Assembly: GCA_007258455.2 (NCBI GenBank)
Contig: VDFB02321300.1
Location: 62,001-126,000, forward strand
Reading direction: 5' to 3'
DNA: 64,000 bases
Source: Sequoia sempervirens
Taxonomy: Eukaryota; Streptophyta; Pinopsida; Cupressales; Cupressaceae
The position numbers and the translations under genes are program-made. Under the pieces are notes generated by a model. The model was not told the origin of the DNA, did no database searches, and saw nothing but the letters and a program-made list of their open reading frames with translations. This document shows, in pieces, positions 48,066-58,925 of the stretch (within the stretch, counting starts at the first letter, position 1; every line of letters starts with the position of its first letter).

Positions 48066-49136
48066 TGATGCAGAGCAGGGAAGAAAACTACAAACTAACA
48101 CAATTCCAATAGTTTTCAACAACCTTTCACTCCTCAACACCCTACCTAGCATTATTTCTCACAAAACCACTCTATCTTCCTTGTAGGTCTGCAACAGTGC
48201 TTTTTTGACCATATCTTCTAAATCCAACTTCAAACCCACTAATCTTTTACCTTTTTAGGCACCCATTTTTGAAAAACTTAACATATATTCTTGGTGAATA
48301 GGGTTTCTTTGAAACATCTATCTCAATAATGGACTGGTACGTTGTCCCAAGGCCAAAATAAGCCACTTTTACAAAGGAACTATGAACAAAACCTTCCCTC
48401 AATCACAAAACTCGACTCAAACCTTCTTCACAAGTCTAAAATATCTTGAATCAACAACTTACTTCACTAGAAACAATCAAAAACTTCCTAAACCTAAAAA
48501 TCCTCATTTTTCCTAGTTTCCAATCAAGTTTATTGAAAATACCATCTCCAGGCCTTCTCTCGACCTACCAATCCTTCCAACACATCAAAAAATGTATGCC
48601 TATGCTTCATGAATCATCTCCCAACTTGTATCAACACTCTTTCAACAAACTCTCATTCTAAACCATCAAAATTGGACAAAAGTTCCCTCATTTACAACTA
48701 GGGAATTAATCCAAATCACCCAACTTGCCCTCCTGCTCACATAAACCATGTACACACTAAGCCTACACCTTAATGAGCCATTCCACCGAGTTACAGAAAG
48801 AACCATTGGAGGAGCCTTTACAATGAATGCTTTTTTTCATATTTAAGCCTTGCCCACCAAAAACTAACTTTCAAACTGACCAACCACCCTTTGAATTCCA
48901 AATGACCATTGGAATTCCCCAAACTTACATTTTTGCACTTTTATGCACTTTTCCAATATTGCAGCATGACAACTTTTTTGCAAAAATATGACAATATAAA
49001 CTCAAAGGCCCCTGTAGATGATTTAAACATTTGAAATGGTCTACATGGACCTTATTTGCAAAAAAAAAACTCCTAAAACTCCTAAAACCTAACCCATGAC
49101 CACATTTACATGAAATACCTTGGTGCCCCTACACCA
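48066..49136 (-). repeat. 3' LTR of element III
   Basis: TGATGCAGAGC...CTACACCA. It lacks about 275 bp that the other LTR has at 52201-52476. Confidence 0.92.
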
Positions 49137-49484
49137 TACACTCGAACAAAAGAAATTCCCAAGTCCCCTTGAGGACTGTATGCCAACAAACCATGTTGCC
49201 TTTTAACATTCAAGACTCTACAATCTACATATGGATCTGGTGACCCCTTCTAGTGAGTCAGGTACTGCAACCATGCATCATCTCTTCCTTTTGAATGGCT
49301 CTTTCCTTGAAAATATTGTCCTCCACCTAATAGTTGTTGCACTTTATCTTCACCTGGAAATGAGATGGAACCTACTTTCAAGCCTGCAAACAAATCCCTA
49401 CCAACCTAGTCCTTGACTGCCCTTTCTTTTCCTCTCGTTTCATGCTTGAATTCACCCTTTGGTTCTTGTATCCTCTCTTGTTTC
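49137..49484 (-). other. Untranslated 3' part of element III
   Basis: Between the acidic tail and the 3' LTR. No domain is seen. Confidence 0.5.
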
Positions 49485-50432
49485 TTACCATATTTTCCCT
49501 TTATCATCAAACTTACCAACCCCTACATAACCATATTCATAAATCACTGTTTTGATAGAATTAGACTGCCTCTCAACCTTTTTAACAACCAAAGGAAAAA
49601 GTACTATCCCCACCATGATTTTATCATGCTTTCTTAACTCATTTTGAGTCTCTTCAAGGAATTCATCCTTGACCCTCTTTTTTTCATACTTGGACACCAA
49701 ACTATCACCTTCTTTTCTTTCTTCCATCATTGCATCTTCTGTAATGGCTACACACTCTTCATTTGTGTCTTCCTTCAACTTCACAAACTCTTTCTTTCCC
49801 ATCATTATCACTTTTTCTACCGTGTTTTGTTCCTTCACATCTTCTTGCAATGGAATCAAAGTGAAAGTGCTTCCCTAATGCTCAAACTGATAACTACTAT
49901 TTCTACCATCATAGAGTGCATGTTTGTCAAATTGCCATGGCCTTCCAAGAAACAAATGGTAACAATCCATGGGTAATATATCACAAAGGATCTTATCTCT
50001 ATATCCACCAATACTAAAATCAACAAAAGCTTATTCACAAAACAAAATGGGCTGATCACCATTCAACCAAGATACCTTATAGGGTGTTTCATGAGGCACT
50101 TTTCCAATTTCAGTTTATCCACCATTTCATTTGATACCATGTTATCAGTAGAACCAAAATCTATCACTACCTTGTATACCTTTTCTTTGAATTTGCATGT
50201 GGTCTTGAATAGTGTCCTTATTTGAGTTGTCTCCCTCTCCTTGCATGCTTGAAGAAATGTTCTTCTCACCGTCAAATATTCTCCCACTTCCGGAGCAACA
50301 ACAAGACTAGGAGAATTTACACTTTCACTTTCATCTTCTTGAACCAATTGCACTCTTTTATCACTTCTCCTTTCACCACTTGAAGTAGAAACTTGCTTTT
50401 TAGGGAACTTATATGATGGATGACCAAAATCA
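49485..50432 (-). pseudogene. Protease and charged tail, element III
   Basis: A Gypsy-type retropepsin reads leftward. V-V-I-D-F-G-S-T-D-N-M-V-S at about 50140-50178 keeps the catalytic Asp but has Phe for the usual Ser or Thr. The C-D-I-L-P-M-D block and L-G-R-P-W follow at about 49940. A TAG near 50060 interrupts. The tail to 49485 is rich in Glu and Lys, like that of element II. Normal Gypsy elements continue with RT; here the coding ends. Confidence 0.8.
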
Positions 50433-51403
50433 TTATAAATGATAGCATCTACCTGAAAATGAACTTGAACTTCTTCCACCACCAAATCTACCTCTGAAAC
50501 CTTTGAATCCACCTCTTGGATCAACAACTTGCTCCTTGCCTTTTCTTTCTTTTTCTTGCTCTTCAAAGGTCTTCCTTGTACCCCTTCCCCTATTGGTGTT
50601 GCCTCTACCTCTTCCTTGTCTTTCTTGTCTTCTTTCCAATTTTTCCTTTGCCTTAGCAGCCAATTGAAAACATTCCTCAACTGATCTAGGTGTTGTCAAA
50701 CTCAATTCATCTTGGATTTGATACCTTAAGCCACACATATACCTTGCAATCTTCTCATTTTCATCTTCAATATGTCCAAACCTTATACTCAGCTTGTGAA
50801 ACTCCTCATTATATGTCATAACATCCTTTTCCTTTTTCTTTAAGCTCTTCAACTTCTTGAATGTCTAAATTGAATGATCACTTGGTAAAAATTGTGCCTT
50901 CACCTTTGCTACCATTCTATCCCATGAATTAATCTTTGGATTTCCTTTCTTCACTCTCTCCTCTTGAGTGTAACTCCACCATGTCAATGCAGGTCCTTTT
51001 AGCTTTGTCTTAGCATACTTCACCTTTGGATCATCAGGAACCTCCTTGAATTCAAAGAAATTATCTAGTGCACATATCTAGTCTAACACCTCTTCAACAT
51101 CCAGTTTTCCATTATACATTGGCACTTCAACTTTCACATCACATCAGAAGCATCTCCTTTTACAACCTTTCACATCTTGATCATTCTTCTTTCATCAGGG
51201 TCCCAATCAGCATCTTGGGTTCTTCCACTTGGAGGGTTTTCCTTCTCTCCCTCTTCCTCTTCTTCTCGGTCACTTTCCTCATCAGTGGCCTTCCCTCTTC
51301 TTTTTTCTTTCTCCATTGCTGAAAACTTGGCTAAAATGGCTTCTTGTGACTCTTTTAACATATTGATCTCCCTTGCAAGCATTGCACTACCCTTTGGAGG
51401 CAT
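50433..51403 (-). pseudogene. Gypsy-type gag, element III
   Basis: It begins with M-P-P-K-G at 51403 and a Glu-rich N-terminus. Several stops follow (about 50870-51170), then the Retrotrans_gag core with M-T-Y-N-E-E-F-H-K-L-S and A-R-Y-M-C-G-L-R-Y-Q-I-Q-D-E (about 50720-50800) and an Arg/Gly-rich nucleic-acid-binding stretch (about 50500-50620). The zinc knuckle after it (about 50410-50440) has lost its cysteines except the first. Confidence 0.82.
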
Positions 51404-51475
51404 TTTGACTCTTCAACTTCCCACTTTCCACTCTTCAATCAGTAACTCTTGAACTTCAAAAGATCACAAATCTAT

Positions 51476-51487
51476 GCTCTAATACCA
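51476..51487 (-). promoter_or_regulatory. Primer binding site, element III
   Basis: The minus strand reads TGGTATTAGAGC, two bases from the 5' LTR. Confidence 0.85.
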
Positions 51488-51489
51488 CT

Positions 51490-52813
51490 TGATGCAGAGC
51501 AAGGAGGAAAACTACAAACTAATACAATTCCAACAATTTTCAACAACCTTTCACTCCTTAAAACCCTACCTAGGGTTATTTCTCACAAAACCACTCTATC
51601 TTCCTTATAGGTCTGCAACAGTTCTTTTTTTACCATATCTTGTAAATCCAAGTTCAAACCCACTAACCTTTTACCTTTTTAGGCACCCATTTTGGAAAAA
51701 ATTAACATATCTTCTTGGTGCATAGGGTTGCTTTGGAACATCTATCTCACTAATGGACTGGTACATTGTCCCAAGACCAAAATAGGCCACTTTTACAAAG
51801 GAACTATGAACAAAACCTTCCCTCAATCACAAAAATCAACTCAAACCTTCATCTCAGGTCTAAAATAACTTAAATCAAAAACTTCCTAAACCTGAAAACC
51901 CTCATTTTTCCTAGTTTCCAATGGGGTTTATTGAAAATACCATCTCTAGGCCTTATCTCAACCTGCCAATCCTTTCAACACATCAAAAAATGTATACCTA
52001 TGCTTCATGAATCATCTCCCAACTTGTATCAACACTCTTTCAACAAACTCTCATTCTCAACCATCAAAATTGGACAAAAGTTCCCTCATTTACAACTAGG
52101 GCATTAATCCAAATCACCCAACTCACCCCCCTACTCACATAAACCATGTAAAAACTAATCCTACACCTTAATGAGCCATTCCACTGAGTTACATAAAGAA
52201 ATAGTGGGTGGAATGGCTTATTTAGTCATTTTTCACAATCAAACCCTTAAAACAGGGTTTCCACAGGCAGTCACAAAAAATGGTGAATAAAAACCTTCAA
52301 GTTGAATGAAACTTCACCAAACCTATGCCAAAAGAGAGTTATTTCATGTGTTCATCCAATTCAACAACCTTTAGACCAATAACCTACTATGCGGTACCGT
52401 ACACAGTCTGAAAATGGCAAAATTATACAAAAAATACAGAAAAACAGAGATAATTCTATTGGTTTTCACCTCAAAACATTGGAGGAGCCTTTGCAACAAA
52501 TGATTTTTGCATATTTAAGCCTTTCCCACCAAAACCTAACTCTTAAACTGACCAACAACCCTTTGAATTCCAAATGACCTTTGGAATTCCCCAAACTTAC
52601 ATTTTTTCACTTTTATGCACTTTTCCAATATTGCAACATGACAACTTTTATAATTTTTCAAAAATATCACAATATAAACTCAATGACCCCTCTAGATGAT
52701 TTAAACATTTGAAATGGTCTACATGGACCTTATTTGCAAAACAAAACTCCTAAAAATCCTAAAACCTAACCCATGACCACATTTACATGAAATACCTTGG
52801 TGCCCCTACACCA
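51490..52813 (-). repeat. 5' LTR of element III
   Basis: It matches 48066-49136 except for the extra block 52201-52476. Confidence 0.92.
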
Positions 52814-52818
52814 CTTTC

Positions 52819-53467
52819 CCATTGGATATGTAAGTAGTAGTATTAGAAGCCAAACTGATATTAATAGCTTAAGAGGCCTCAAGACCCATGACTATCATGT
52901 CATAATCGAGAATATTTTACGTATTATGGTAAATATATCAAGTTTGGAAAAGGGGCTAAGATTGACAATTATAAGGTTGGGCCTAATATTAAAGAGAATG
53001 AGTTTACATGTATTAGATCCTTCAAACTTTGATAGTTTGAGGGAGGAGGTTGTTGAAGTCCTTTGTCTATTGGAATGGGAATTTCCACTAATAATCTTTA
53101 ACATTTCTATGCATCTTTTGAGACATCTACAATATGAACTAGAGAATTGTGGCTTAGTAAGAACAAGATGGATGTATCCTATAGAATGATATATGAAGGT
53201 TTTGAAAAAAAATGTTCGTACTACGGAAAAACCAGAAGGTAGCATGTCTGAGGGACATTCAATGCAAGAGGCCATGGGATTTTGCACATAATATATGAAG
53301 GATTTTAAAAATGTTAATCAACGTGTATGGGATGATGATGAAGATGAGACAGTTGCAGGTGAAGTATTAGAAGGCAATGGATGTCGCTTCAAGCTATCAC
53401 ATCAAGAAAGAAGTGTGATACATGCCTATATTCTTCAAAACATATCTTTTTTTGATGAGTGGCGTAG
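52819..53467 (+). pseudogene. CACTA transposase, DUF4218 region
   Basis: After element III and one TSD copy the transposase frame resumes in phase with P-I-G-Y-V-S-S. It shows the DUF4218 pattern: L-K-T-H-D-Y-H-V (about 52885), L-R-E-E-V-V-E-V-L-C-L-L-E (about 53038) and R-W-M-Y-P-I-E (about 53168). A TGA at 53187 and a TAA near 53288 break it. The region ends at a good donor site (53468). Confidence 0.88.
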
Positions 53468-53559
53468 GTAAAAAAAATTACACAATAATTTATTTACTCA
53501 ATTTCATTTACACATTTATATTATTAATTTTACTATTTGTACGTTAATATTCTATGTAG
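53468..53559 (+). other. Intron in CACTA transposase gene
   Basis: GT at 53468 and AG at 53558-53559 bound a 92-bp AT-rich segment; the frames on both sides read as transposase. Confidence 0.7.
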
Positions 53560-54414
53560 AAATTATGAAGAAGAGAATCAAACTTGGATGCAACATCGAC
53601 CTCAAAAGCGTAGACGCCATGATTTGATTGGAGGTGATTCTTTTCTAAAATTTGAAGAATGGATTGCTAATGTAGTCAATGATGCAAAAGAATAAGGTCA
53701 AGATATAACAACAGAGGAAAGTGAGCTTTCACAATCTCCACATTTATGGGCTATGTGTTTTAGTGGAATGTGGGCCTATGGTAGTCATTTAAGATTGGAA
53801 GAAAAAGAAAAAGGAAAGACAAATTGTGATTGTGTTGTTAGTGCTGAATTTCTTCATGAAACTGAGAAGAAATTTTATGTTGGATTCATCCAAGAAATTA
53901 TTCTAGTGGATTTTGGTGAAAATAGTCTTATATTATTAAAATGTAAGTGGGTCTGACCATCTGCAGTACAATTTGATGAGTATGGATTTGTACGTGCAAA
54001 TAAATGATAATTTTTATCAGAAATAGATGAGTCGTATGTTTCCCCTCTTCAAATTAACCAATCATTTCTATTTGATGATGTAAGAATCCCAAGATGGTCA
54101 TATTTCATTCAAACATAGTCTCATTCAAAATGAAAATTCATGGAAGTTGTCGATATAATGCCTGATTGGCAATATGTTAATTTACAATAAACATTCGAAG
54201 AAGTGGAGAAGACGATGATGGAGTGTTTAAAGAAGAGATTTTTATTACCAATGAAGAGATTGGGAGAGAGAATGTATTGCATGTCACATATGAGGACAAG
54301 GAAGAAAATTGAGTAGATGCAGACACAAGTGATCAGGATTCTGATCTTGCTGGCAATGTAGATGATTATGATGATGTTTTGTCACCTTCACTAGCCTATC
54401 ACCTTAACTTGTAA
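53560..54414 (+). pseudogene. CACTA transposase, DUF4216 C-terminal region
   Basis: The frame gives a basic stretch (P-Q-K-R-R-R-H), then the DUF4216 motifs: F-I-Q-E-I-I-L-V-D-F-G (about 53887), L-L-K-C-K-W-V (about 53935) and D-E-Y-G-F (about 53976), and R-I-P-R-W-S at about 54080. Stops occur at 53693, 53954, around 54004 and later. The acidic C-terminus ends at TAA 54412. Together with 46285-48060 and 52819-53467 this gives the full domain order of a plant CACTA transposase. Confidence 0.85.
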
Positions 54415-56087
54415 GCTTGTCACCAAAACTTTGGTTATATGTATGGACGTAATTTATTATTGAATGTAATAAAGATCTGAGTATAGGTGTGCTTATTCAC
54501 TATTATTTTACCGATACTTTCTAAATGTAATCATCTTTATTTTGTTGGTACATTGTATACAAAACCTGAGATGTTCACTATTGATTTGAAGTGCATTTAA
54601 AGTTAGGTTCTATCATTATTCTTAGTTTTCTTACTTTGGTTGAAATTAATTTTGTTTAGTTAGAATATAATTTCTTGTATGTCCTATATTTTTCTAGATG
54701 CTAGACTTTTCTAACTTTTCTAGAATTGCTAGATATGAAAAGAAGCAACCAAGGTCTAAAGGTATCAAATAATGCAACAAGATACCTGTGAAAGTAAACA
54801 ACTCTTTAAAATCCTAGCAATAAATTGCAGTCATTTCCCTGATATTTAGATAGCTTAGTTTGTAATACAACTTCTAGCCTCCACATGCATCAAATATGCT
54901 TGTGTGAAGGAAAAAATAATGAACATTTGTGATTTTATAATACATATAGTTATCTTAACATTGGGTTTGAATGAAACTGAAAAGCCCCATACAGTTCCAA
55001 AGATTTAAGAAATCATCATATATGCTTAAATAAGATGTGTCTAGCACCTTTACATTCATAAAATTCCATTACCGCACCCCTGTGGGAGTAGTTGTTCAGT
55101 TATAAGGGCCCTTAGCGATATGGCTAGGTAGAAAATAAGATGTAATCATATACCCCTATACCATGGAAGTCATAAAGAACGGGATGGTAGTGATAGGTCT
55201 CTTGAGTATAGAAGTATACCACTACCCCATAGCAAGCAGTGACTATGTAAAATAAAAACTGTGGTATTACAATATGATCTCAACTTAGCTATCAAAGGTT
55301 AAGTCGTTGTCCCGCACTTAATAAACAATGACATTAAAATAGCATGTGATATGGTGGTGTTAAGTTATGTAACCCACTATCCCACGATCAACAATTTGTA
55401 AAGCGAAAGTAAGCGTGTGGTATGGTGGTATGAAGCTATATAACCTGCCACCCAATAATAAACATATTTTAAAATTAAAAGGGACTTTTGGTATGGTGGT
55501 ATAAGAATGTATAACCTGCTGTCCTATAGTGAAAAAACTAAAACATAAAATAAGTGTGTGGTATGGCAGTATGAGAACCGTAGTCTCGCAGTAGAAAAGT
55601 GATAACATAAATAAAGCCTGCGGTATAGCGGAATAGCCAAAATGAGTATATTATGTGACACCGCCATCCCGCAATGGTTAAGAGAAGTGACGACAATACT
55701 ATAGTATAGGTTGGAAAAAAATTTTATGTCAACTATGATAGTAATTATTTGATTGTCATGAACCATTTGATCTTCTAAGATCAACGACATATATTTCAAA
55801 TTGAAATTGGCACAGATTATGAAATATTTTGAACGAAGTAGACATTAATGTTAAAATGACTAAGTTTAGAAGAAATTATATCCAAAATTTGACGTAATTT
55901 TTTATAATCATTTGCAAAAGGATCGTCATGCCAGGAGCTAAGAAGTTTGAGGAAGAAAAGCTCTGCAACTACTATATCACCGAGTAAGTGCATGAACACT
56001 CTTCGTAAGCAATTCTAAAGCATTTGGTCGACTAGGATCTCCAATTAAGGGTTTAGAAACTTTAAAAGGAAGTAAAAATTTTACACC
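54415..56087. other. Spacer with minisatellite
   Basis: No gene seen. 55110-55690 is a minisatellite (separate entry). The sequence before the ATG at 56088 has no promoter motif I can support. Confidence 0.6.
55110..55690. repeat. Minisatellite, about eight units of 62-85 bp
   Basis: Units around 55346, 55415, 55485, 55554 and 55616 share GTGTGGTATGGTGGTAT followed by ATATAACCTGCCATCCC-like sequence; earlier units are more diverged. Each unit holds partly complementary halves (GGTATGGTGG and CCTGCCATCCC). Confidence 0.75.
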
Positions 56088-56741
56088 ATGCCACCTAAGA
56101 AGAGTGAACCTATGAGTAATAAGGAAGAAACCAAGGTGAAGAAAAGGCCTTTGCAACAATCCATACTAGACATTTTACCTCATTCAACAGATAGAGGATT
56201 TAAGAAAGTGTTCAGAGACATAGCTCATGGGTGTCAGAATGCAATCATTCCCATCTCTAGGTGTGATTTGTTTTGGTATTTTTATGATAAAAGAGATGGA
56301 AAAATACTAGTGTCAAACCCTTGGACTCTAGACCTAGCCAAGTTGGTAGTCTTGAATGTCTTTATAGATGTTGAATTCATTAGAGTATTGGCACGAAACT
56401 ATCATCTAGCCACTAGAAACGTAAGGATGACAGATGGTTCACCACTGGTGGTATTGACCAAGTCTGCCATTGTAGAGTGTTTCAACTTGAATAAACAAGC
56501 CCTTGCTAATATCAACTTGCAGAAAAGTGAGGAGTACAATAAGTTGAGGAAAACTTATAGGAGTGATGAACTCCCTATGCACATGAGGAAGGGTGAATTA
56601 AATAATAGAAGAATAACTATATCCTCTTCCTGCATTGAGCCATTTCTTGTAGAAGATTTTCAAATATATTTAAGAGAAACTATTTTGCCTTGTGTAAAAT
56701 TCTTGGAATGGATTCTCAAGATAAGATGCCAATTAGCCTAA
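56088..56741 (+). CDS. Unrecognised 217-codon open frame upstream of clathrin fragments
   Basis: This is the longest uninterrupted frame with balanced composition in the window. The N-terminus is strongly basic (Lys-rich, residues 4-25). After it come [32 protein letters not shown] and a C-terminal [12 protein letters not shown] block. There is no signal peptide or obvious membrane segment and I do not know the family. The last 45 codons recur in decayed form at 60140-60240, in both places joined to clathrin exon sequence. It may be an accessory gene of the CACTA element or another captured piece. Confidence 0.45.
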   Translation: MPPKKSEPMSNKEETKVKKRPLQQSILDILPHSTDRGFKKVFRDIAHGCQNAIIPISRCDLFWYFYDKRDGKILVSNPWTLDLAKLVVLNVFIDVEFIRVLARNYHLATRNVRMTDGSPLVVLTKSAIVECFNLNKQALANINLQKSEEYNKLRKTYRSDELPMHMRKGELNNRRITISSSCIEPFLVEDFQIYLRETILPCVKFLEWILKIRCQLA

Positions 56742-56752
56742 TGATGATGGAC

Positions 56753-57530
56753 CTTGTTGAGTTCTTTGGGACCCTTTCTAGAGAGTGGGCGTTGGAGTGC
56801 ATGAAATATCTCCTTCTTGTCAACCTGAGGGGAAATCTCCAAATATTTTTTTTATTCAAGGGGTAAACGCTTTTGGCCAGAGCTATGAACTAGAATACAA
56901 CCATTCAACAATACCACCCCAATGGGGTTTGAAGCTTGGTGGCAAGAACAATAATGCCACCTATAAACCATCACACCATGCCAATACCGAAAAATCTCCA
57001 AATAATTGTTCAGGTAAAAATTGTGCACCTTTTATTTATTTTAAATTAATAATGTTGGCTCTAGATGACATTGACAATTGCTCTCTTATTTTTTATGTTA
57101 ACTTCTTTCATGTCACATAGGTTTCCAAGGAATATTTTGAACAATTGGGTGTTGATTCATGCATCAAGTTGTTTGAATAGTTCAAGTTTTATGAAGGGCT
57201 ATATTTCTTCTTGGGTGCATATTTGAGCTTCACGTGATTTGACTTTGGATTGTCACTTGTATCATTTTATCACTGATATTCATTGATCTATTTGAGGAGG
57301 TAATTTTGTACTAGCTTGGGAACCTTGTACTTATATGGTAAACTATATTTTCAATGTCATTGGCAGCAAGGATCCTGACATTCACTTCAAATACATTGAA
57401 GCAGAAGCCAAAACTGGATAAATCAAGGAGGTGGAATATGTAACCAGAGAGTCAAACTTCTATGATGCTGAAAAGATAAAGAGCTTTCTTATGGAAGTAA
57501 GACTTCTAGATGCTCTTCCACTGATAAATC
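56753..57530 (+). pseudogene. CHC: Clathrin heavy chain fragment, copy 1
   Basis: Clathrin heavy chain is the leg of the triskelion coat of endocytic vesicles. Three exons of the alpha-solenoid region are present. 56753-57018 encodes [10 protein letters not shown] and is broken by a 146-bp insert. 57121-57233 encodes [12 protein letters not shown]. 57367-57530 encodes [10 protein letters not shown] and S-N-F-Y-D-A-E-K. The introns between them keep GT...AG ends. Stops (57178, 57418) and the insert make it a pseudogene. Upstream it is fused to the tail of the unknown frame (M-P-I-S-L-M-M-M), not to the preceding clathrin exon. Confidence 0.85.
56846..56991 (-). mobile_element. Small retroposed insert in clathrin copy 1
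   Basis: A 146-bp segment is bounded by a perfect 13-bp duplication (AAATCTCCAAATA at 56833-56845 and 56992-57004). It starts with eight T, that is, an A-tail on the minus strand. The other three clathrin copies lack it. This is the signature of LINE-machinery insertion. The source is not recognised; a truncated SINE or LINE end is possible. Confidence 0.75.
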
Positions 57531-57686
57531 CTCATATGATCATGAAGCAACTAGCTTTTAAATTTTCTTAGACCCAGTTTAAAAATTACTTACGTGCAAA
57601 GTCTGGCAAGAGTGGAAATGAATTATTTATACATTTTTATTGTAGAAATTATTGCGATTTTAGCTTTACTGATTTTATTTGTTCTG

Positions 57687-58925
57687 CAAGCTCTTGAGAT
57701 TAATTTGGTCACTTTCCCCAACATTATCGGTGCAATCTTGGCAAATGGAATTTTCAATCACTATGATTGTCCTCATATTGCACAATTGTGCGAGAAAACC
57801 GGTTTATATTTGTGTTTGCTTCAGGTAGGTGATTCATTGGGATGCATTTAGGCTTTAACTTAGATAGATGATGTCGAGTATGAAGGATTGTCTATGTTAA
57901 TTGTTGTAGAAATCTTTAAATTTGCTACATATTTCCTTATGTCAAATGGTAGGATTTATTTATTTATTTTTGGTATCCTCAGAGGTATCCCCGCGACTCA
58001 AGCCCAGTGGTTTCCCTTTATAGGGTGAGCTTGATGTGAGACTAATCCTCTAGGGTCACAAGGTAACCAACGCAGCCCCCCAGCATCCACAACGGGGTGA
58101 TTTTCGAGCCAGAGAGAGTCAAACCCAAGATCATGGGGAGTAAACTCGAGACTCAAACCAACTCCTCTAACCCATGGGGACATTTCTTAAGAAATATTTT
58201 ATTCATCACTAATATTATAAATTTTGGGTATAACACTATACAAAGTTGCTCGATATTAAATGTGTCACTATCAACACCCATGGTATCGAGCCACAGGTCT
58301 GTGAAACATGATGTGCTCTATAAATTTAATACAAACTACCAATTCCCTTACTAATTATAGTATTTCTCAGGCCCTTGTTGAGTTCTTTGAGACCCTTTCT
58401 AGAGATTAGGCATTGGAGTGCATGAAAGATCTCCTTGTCAACCTAAGGGGAAATCTTGAAATAATTTTCCAGGTAAAAATTGTGTTCCTTTTATTTATTT
58501 CAAATTAATAATGTTGGCTCTAGATGACATTGACAATTGCTCTCTTATTTTTGATGTTGACTTATTTTATGTCACACAGGTTGCCAAGGAATATTTTGAA
58601 CAATTGGGTGTAGATTCATGCATCAAGTTGTTTGAACAATTCAAGTCTTATAAAGAGCTATATTTCTTCTTGGGTGCCTATTTGAGCTCTAGGTGATTTG
58701 ACTTTGGATTGTCACTTGTATCATTTTGTCACTGATATTCATTGATCTATTTGAGGAGGCAGTTTTTTAGTAGCTTGGGAACCTTGTGCTTATATGGTAA
58801 ACTGTATTTTCAATGTCATTGGTAGTGAGCATCCTGACATTCACTTCAAATACATTGAAGCAGAGCCAAAACTAGACAAATCAAGGAGGTGGAATGTGTA
58901 ACCAGAGAGTCAAATTTCTATGCTG
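57687..58925 (+). pseudogene. CHC: Clathrin heavy chain fragment, copy 2
   Basis: It starts one exon earlier in the protein than copy 1. 57687-57826 has E-I-N-L-V-T-F-P-N and [10 protein letters not shown] and ends at CAG/GTAGGT. 58234-58296 (21 codons, H-Y-T to I-E-P-Q) ends CAG/GTCTGTG. 58371-58472 follows TTTCTCAG with A-L-V-E-F-F and has one codon deleted. 58580-58692 and about 58825-58925 repeat the exons of copy 1. The first intron holds a SINE (57950-58182). The exon-intron layout is that of genomic DNA, so this was not copied from mRNA. Confidence 0.87.
57950..58182 (-). mobile_element. tRNA-derived SINE with in-window empty site
   Basis: The minus strand reads an A-box-like GGGTTAGAGGAGTTGG, a B-box-like GGGTTTGACTC and then, at the far end, an A-rich ATAAATAAATAAA tail (57951-57971 on the plus strand as TTTATTTATT). 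The parallel intron of copy 3 (around 59390) runs uninterrupted through the insertion point. The sequence is more GC-rich than its surroundings. TSD is not clear. Confidence 0.75.

Larger units (their letters stand above)
48066..52813 (-). mobile_element. Non-autonomous LTR element III (gag-protease, TR-GAG type)
   Basis: It has LTRs of 1071 and 1324 bp and a perfect TSD, CTTTC (48061-48065 and 52814-52818). The minus-strand primer site is at 51476-51487. It encodes gag and protease but no RT, RNase H or integrase, matching the TR-GAG class described in plants. It lies inside the CACTA transposase gene in the opposite orientation and is younger than it. Confidence 0.94.

Noticed and set aside
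49413..51452. Plus-strand frames in element III
   Set aside because: Antisense of gag and protease; low-complexity Ser/Phe/Leu composition.
54415..55109. 3' terminus of the CACTA element just after the transposase stop
   Set aside because: CACTAG at about 54388 is internal to the coding tail and no TAGTG end with subterminal repeats follows.
57950..58182. A tRNA gene
   Set aside because: The promoter-like boxes are present but no cloverleaf can be formed, and the segment ends in an A-rich tail: SINE.
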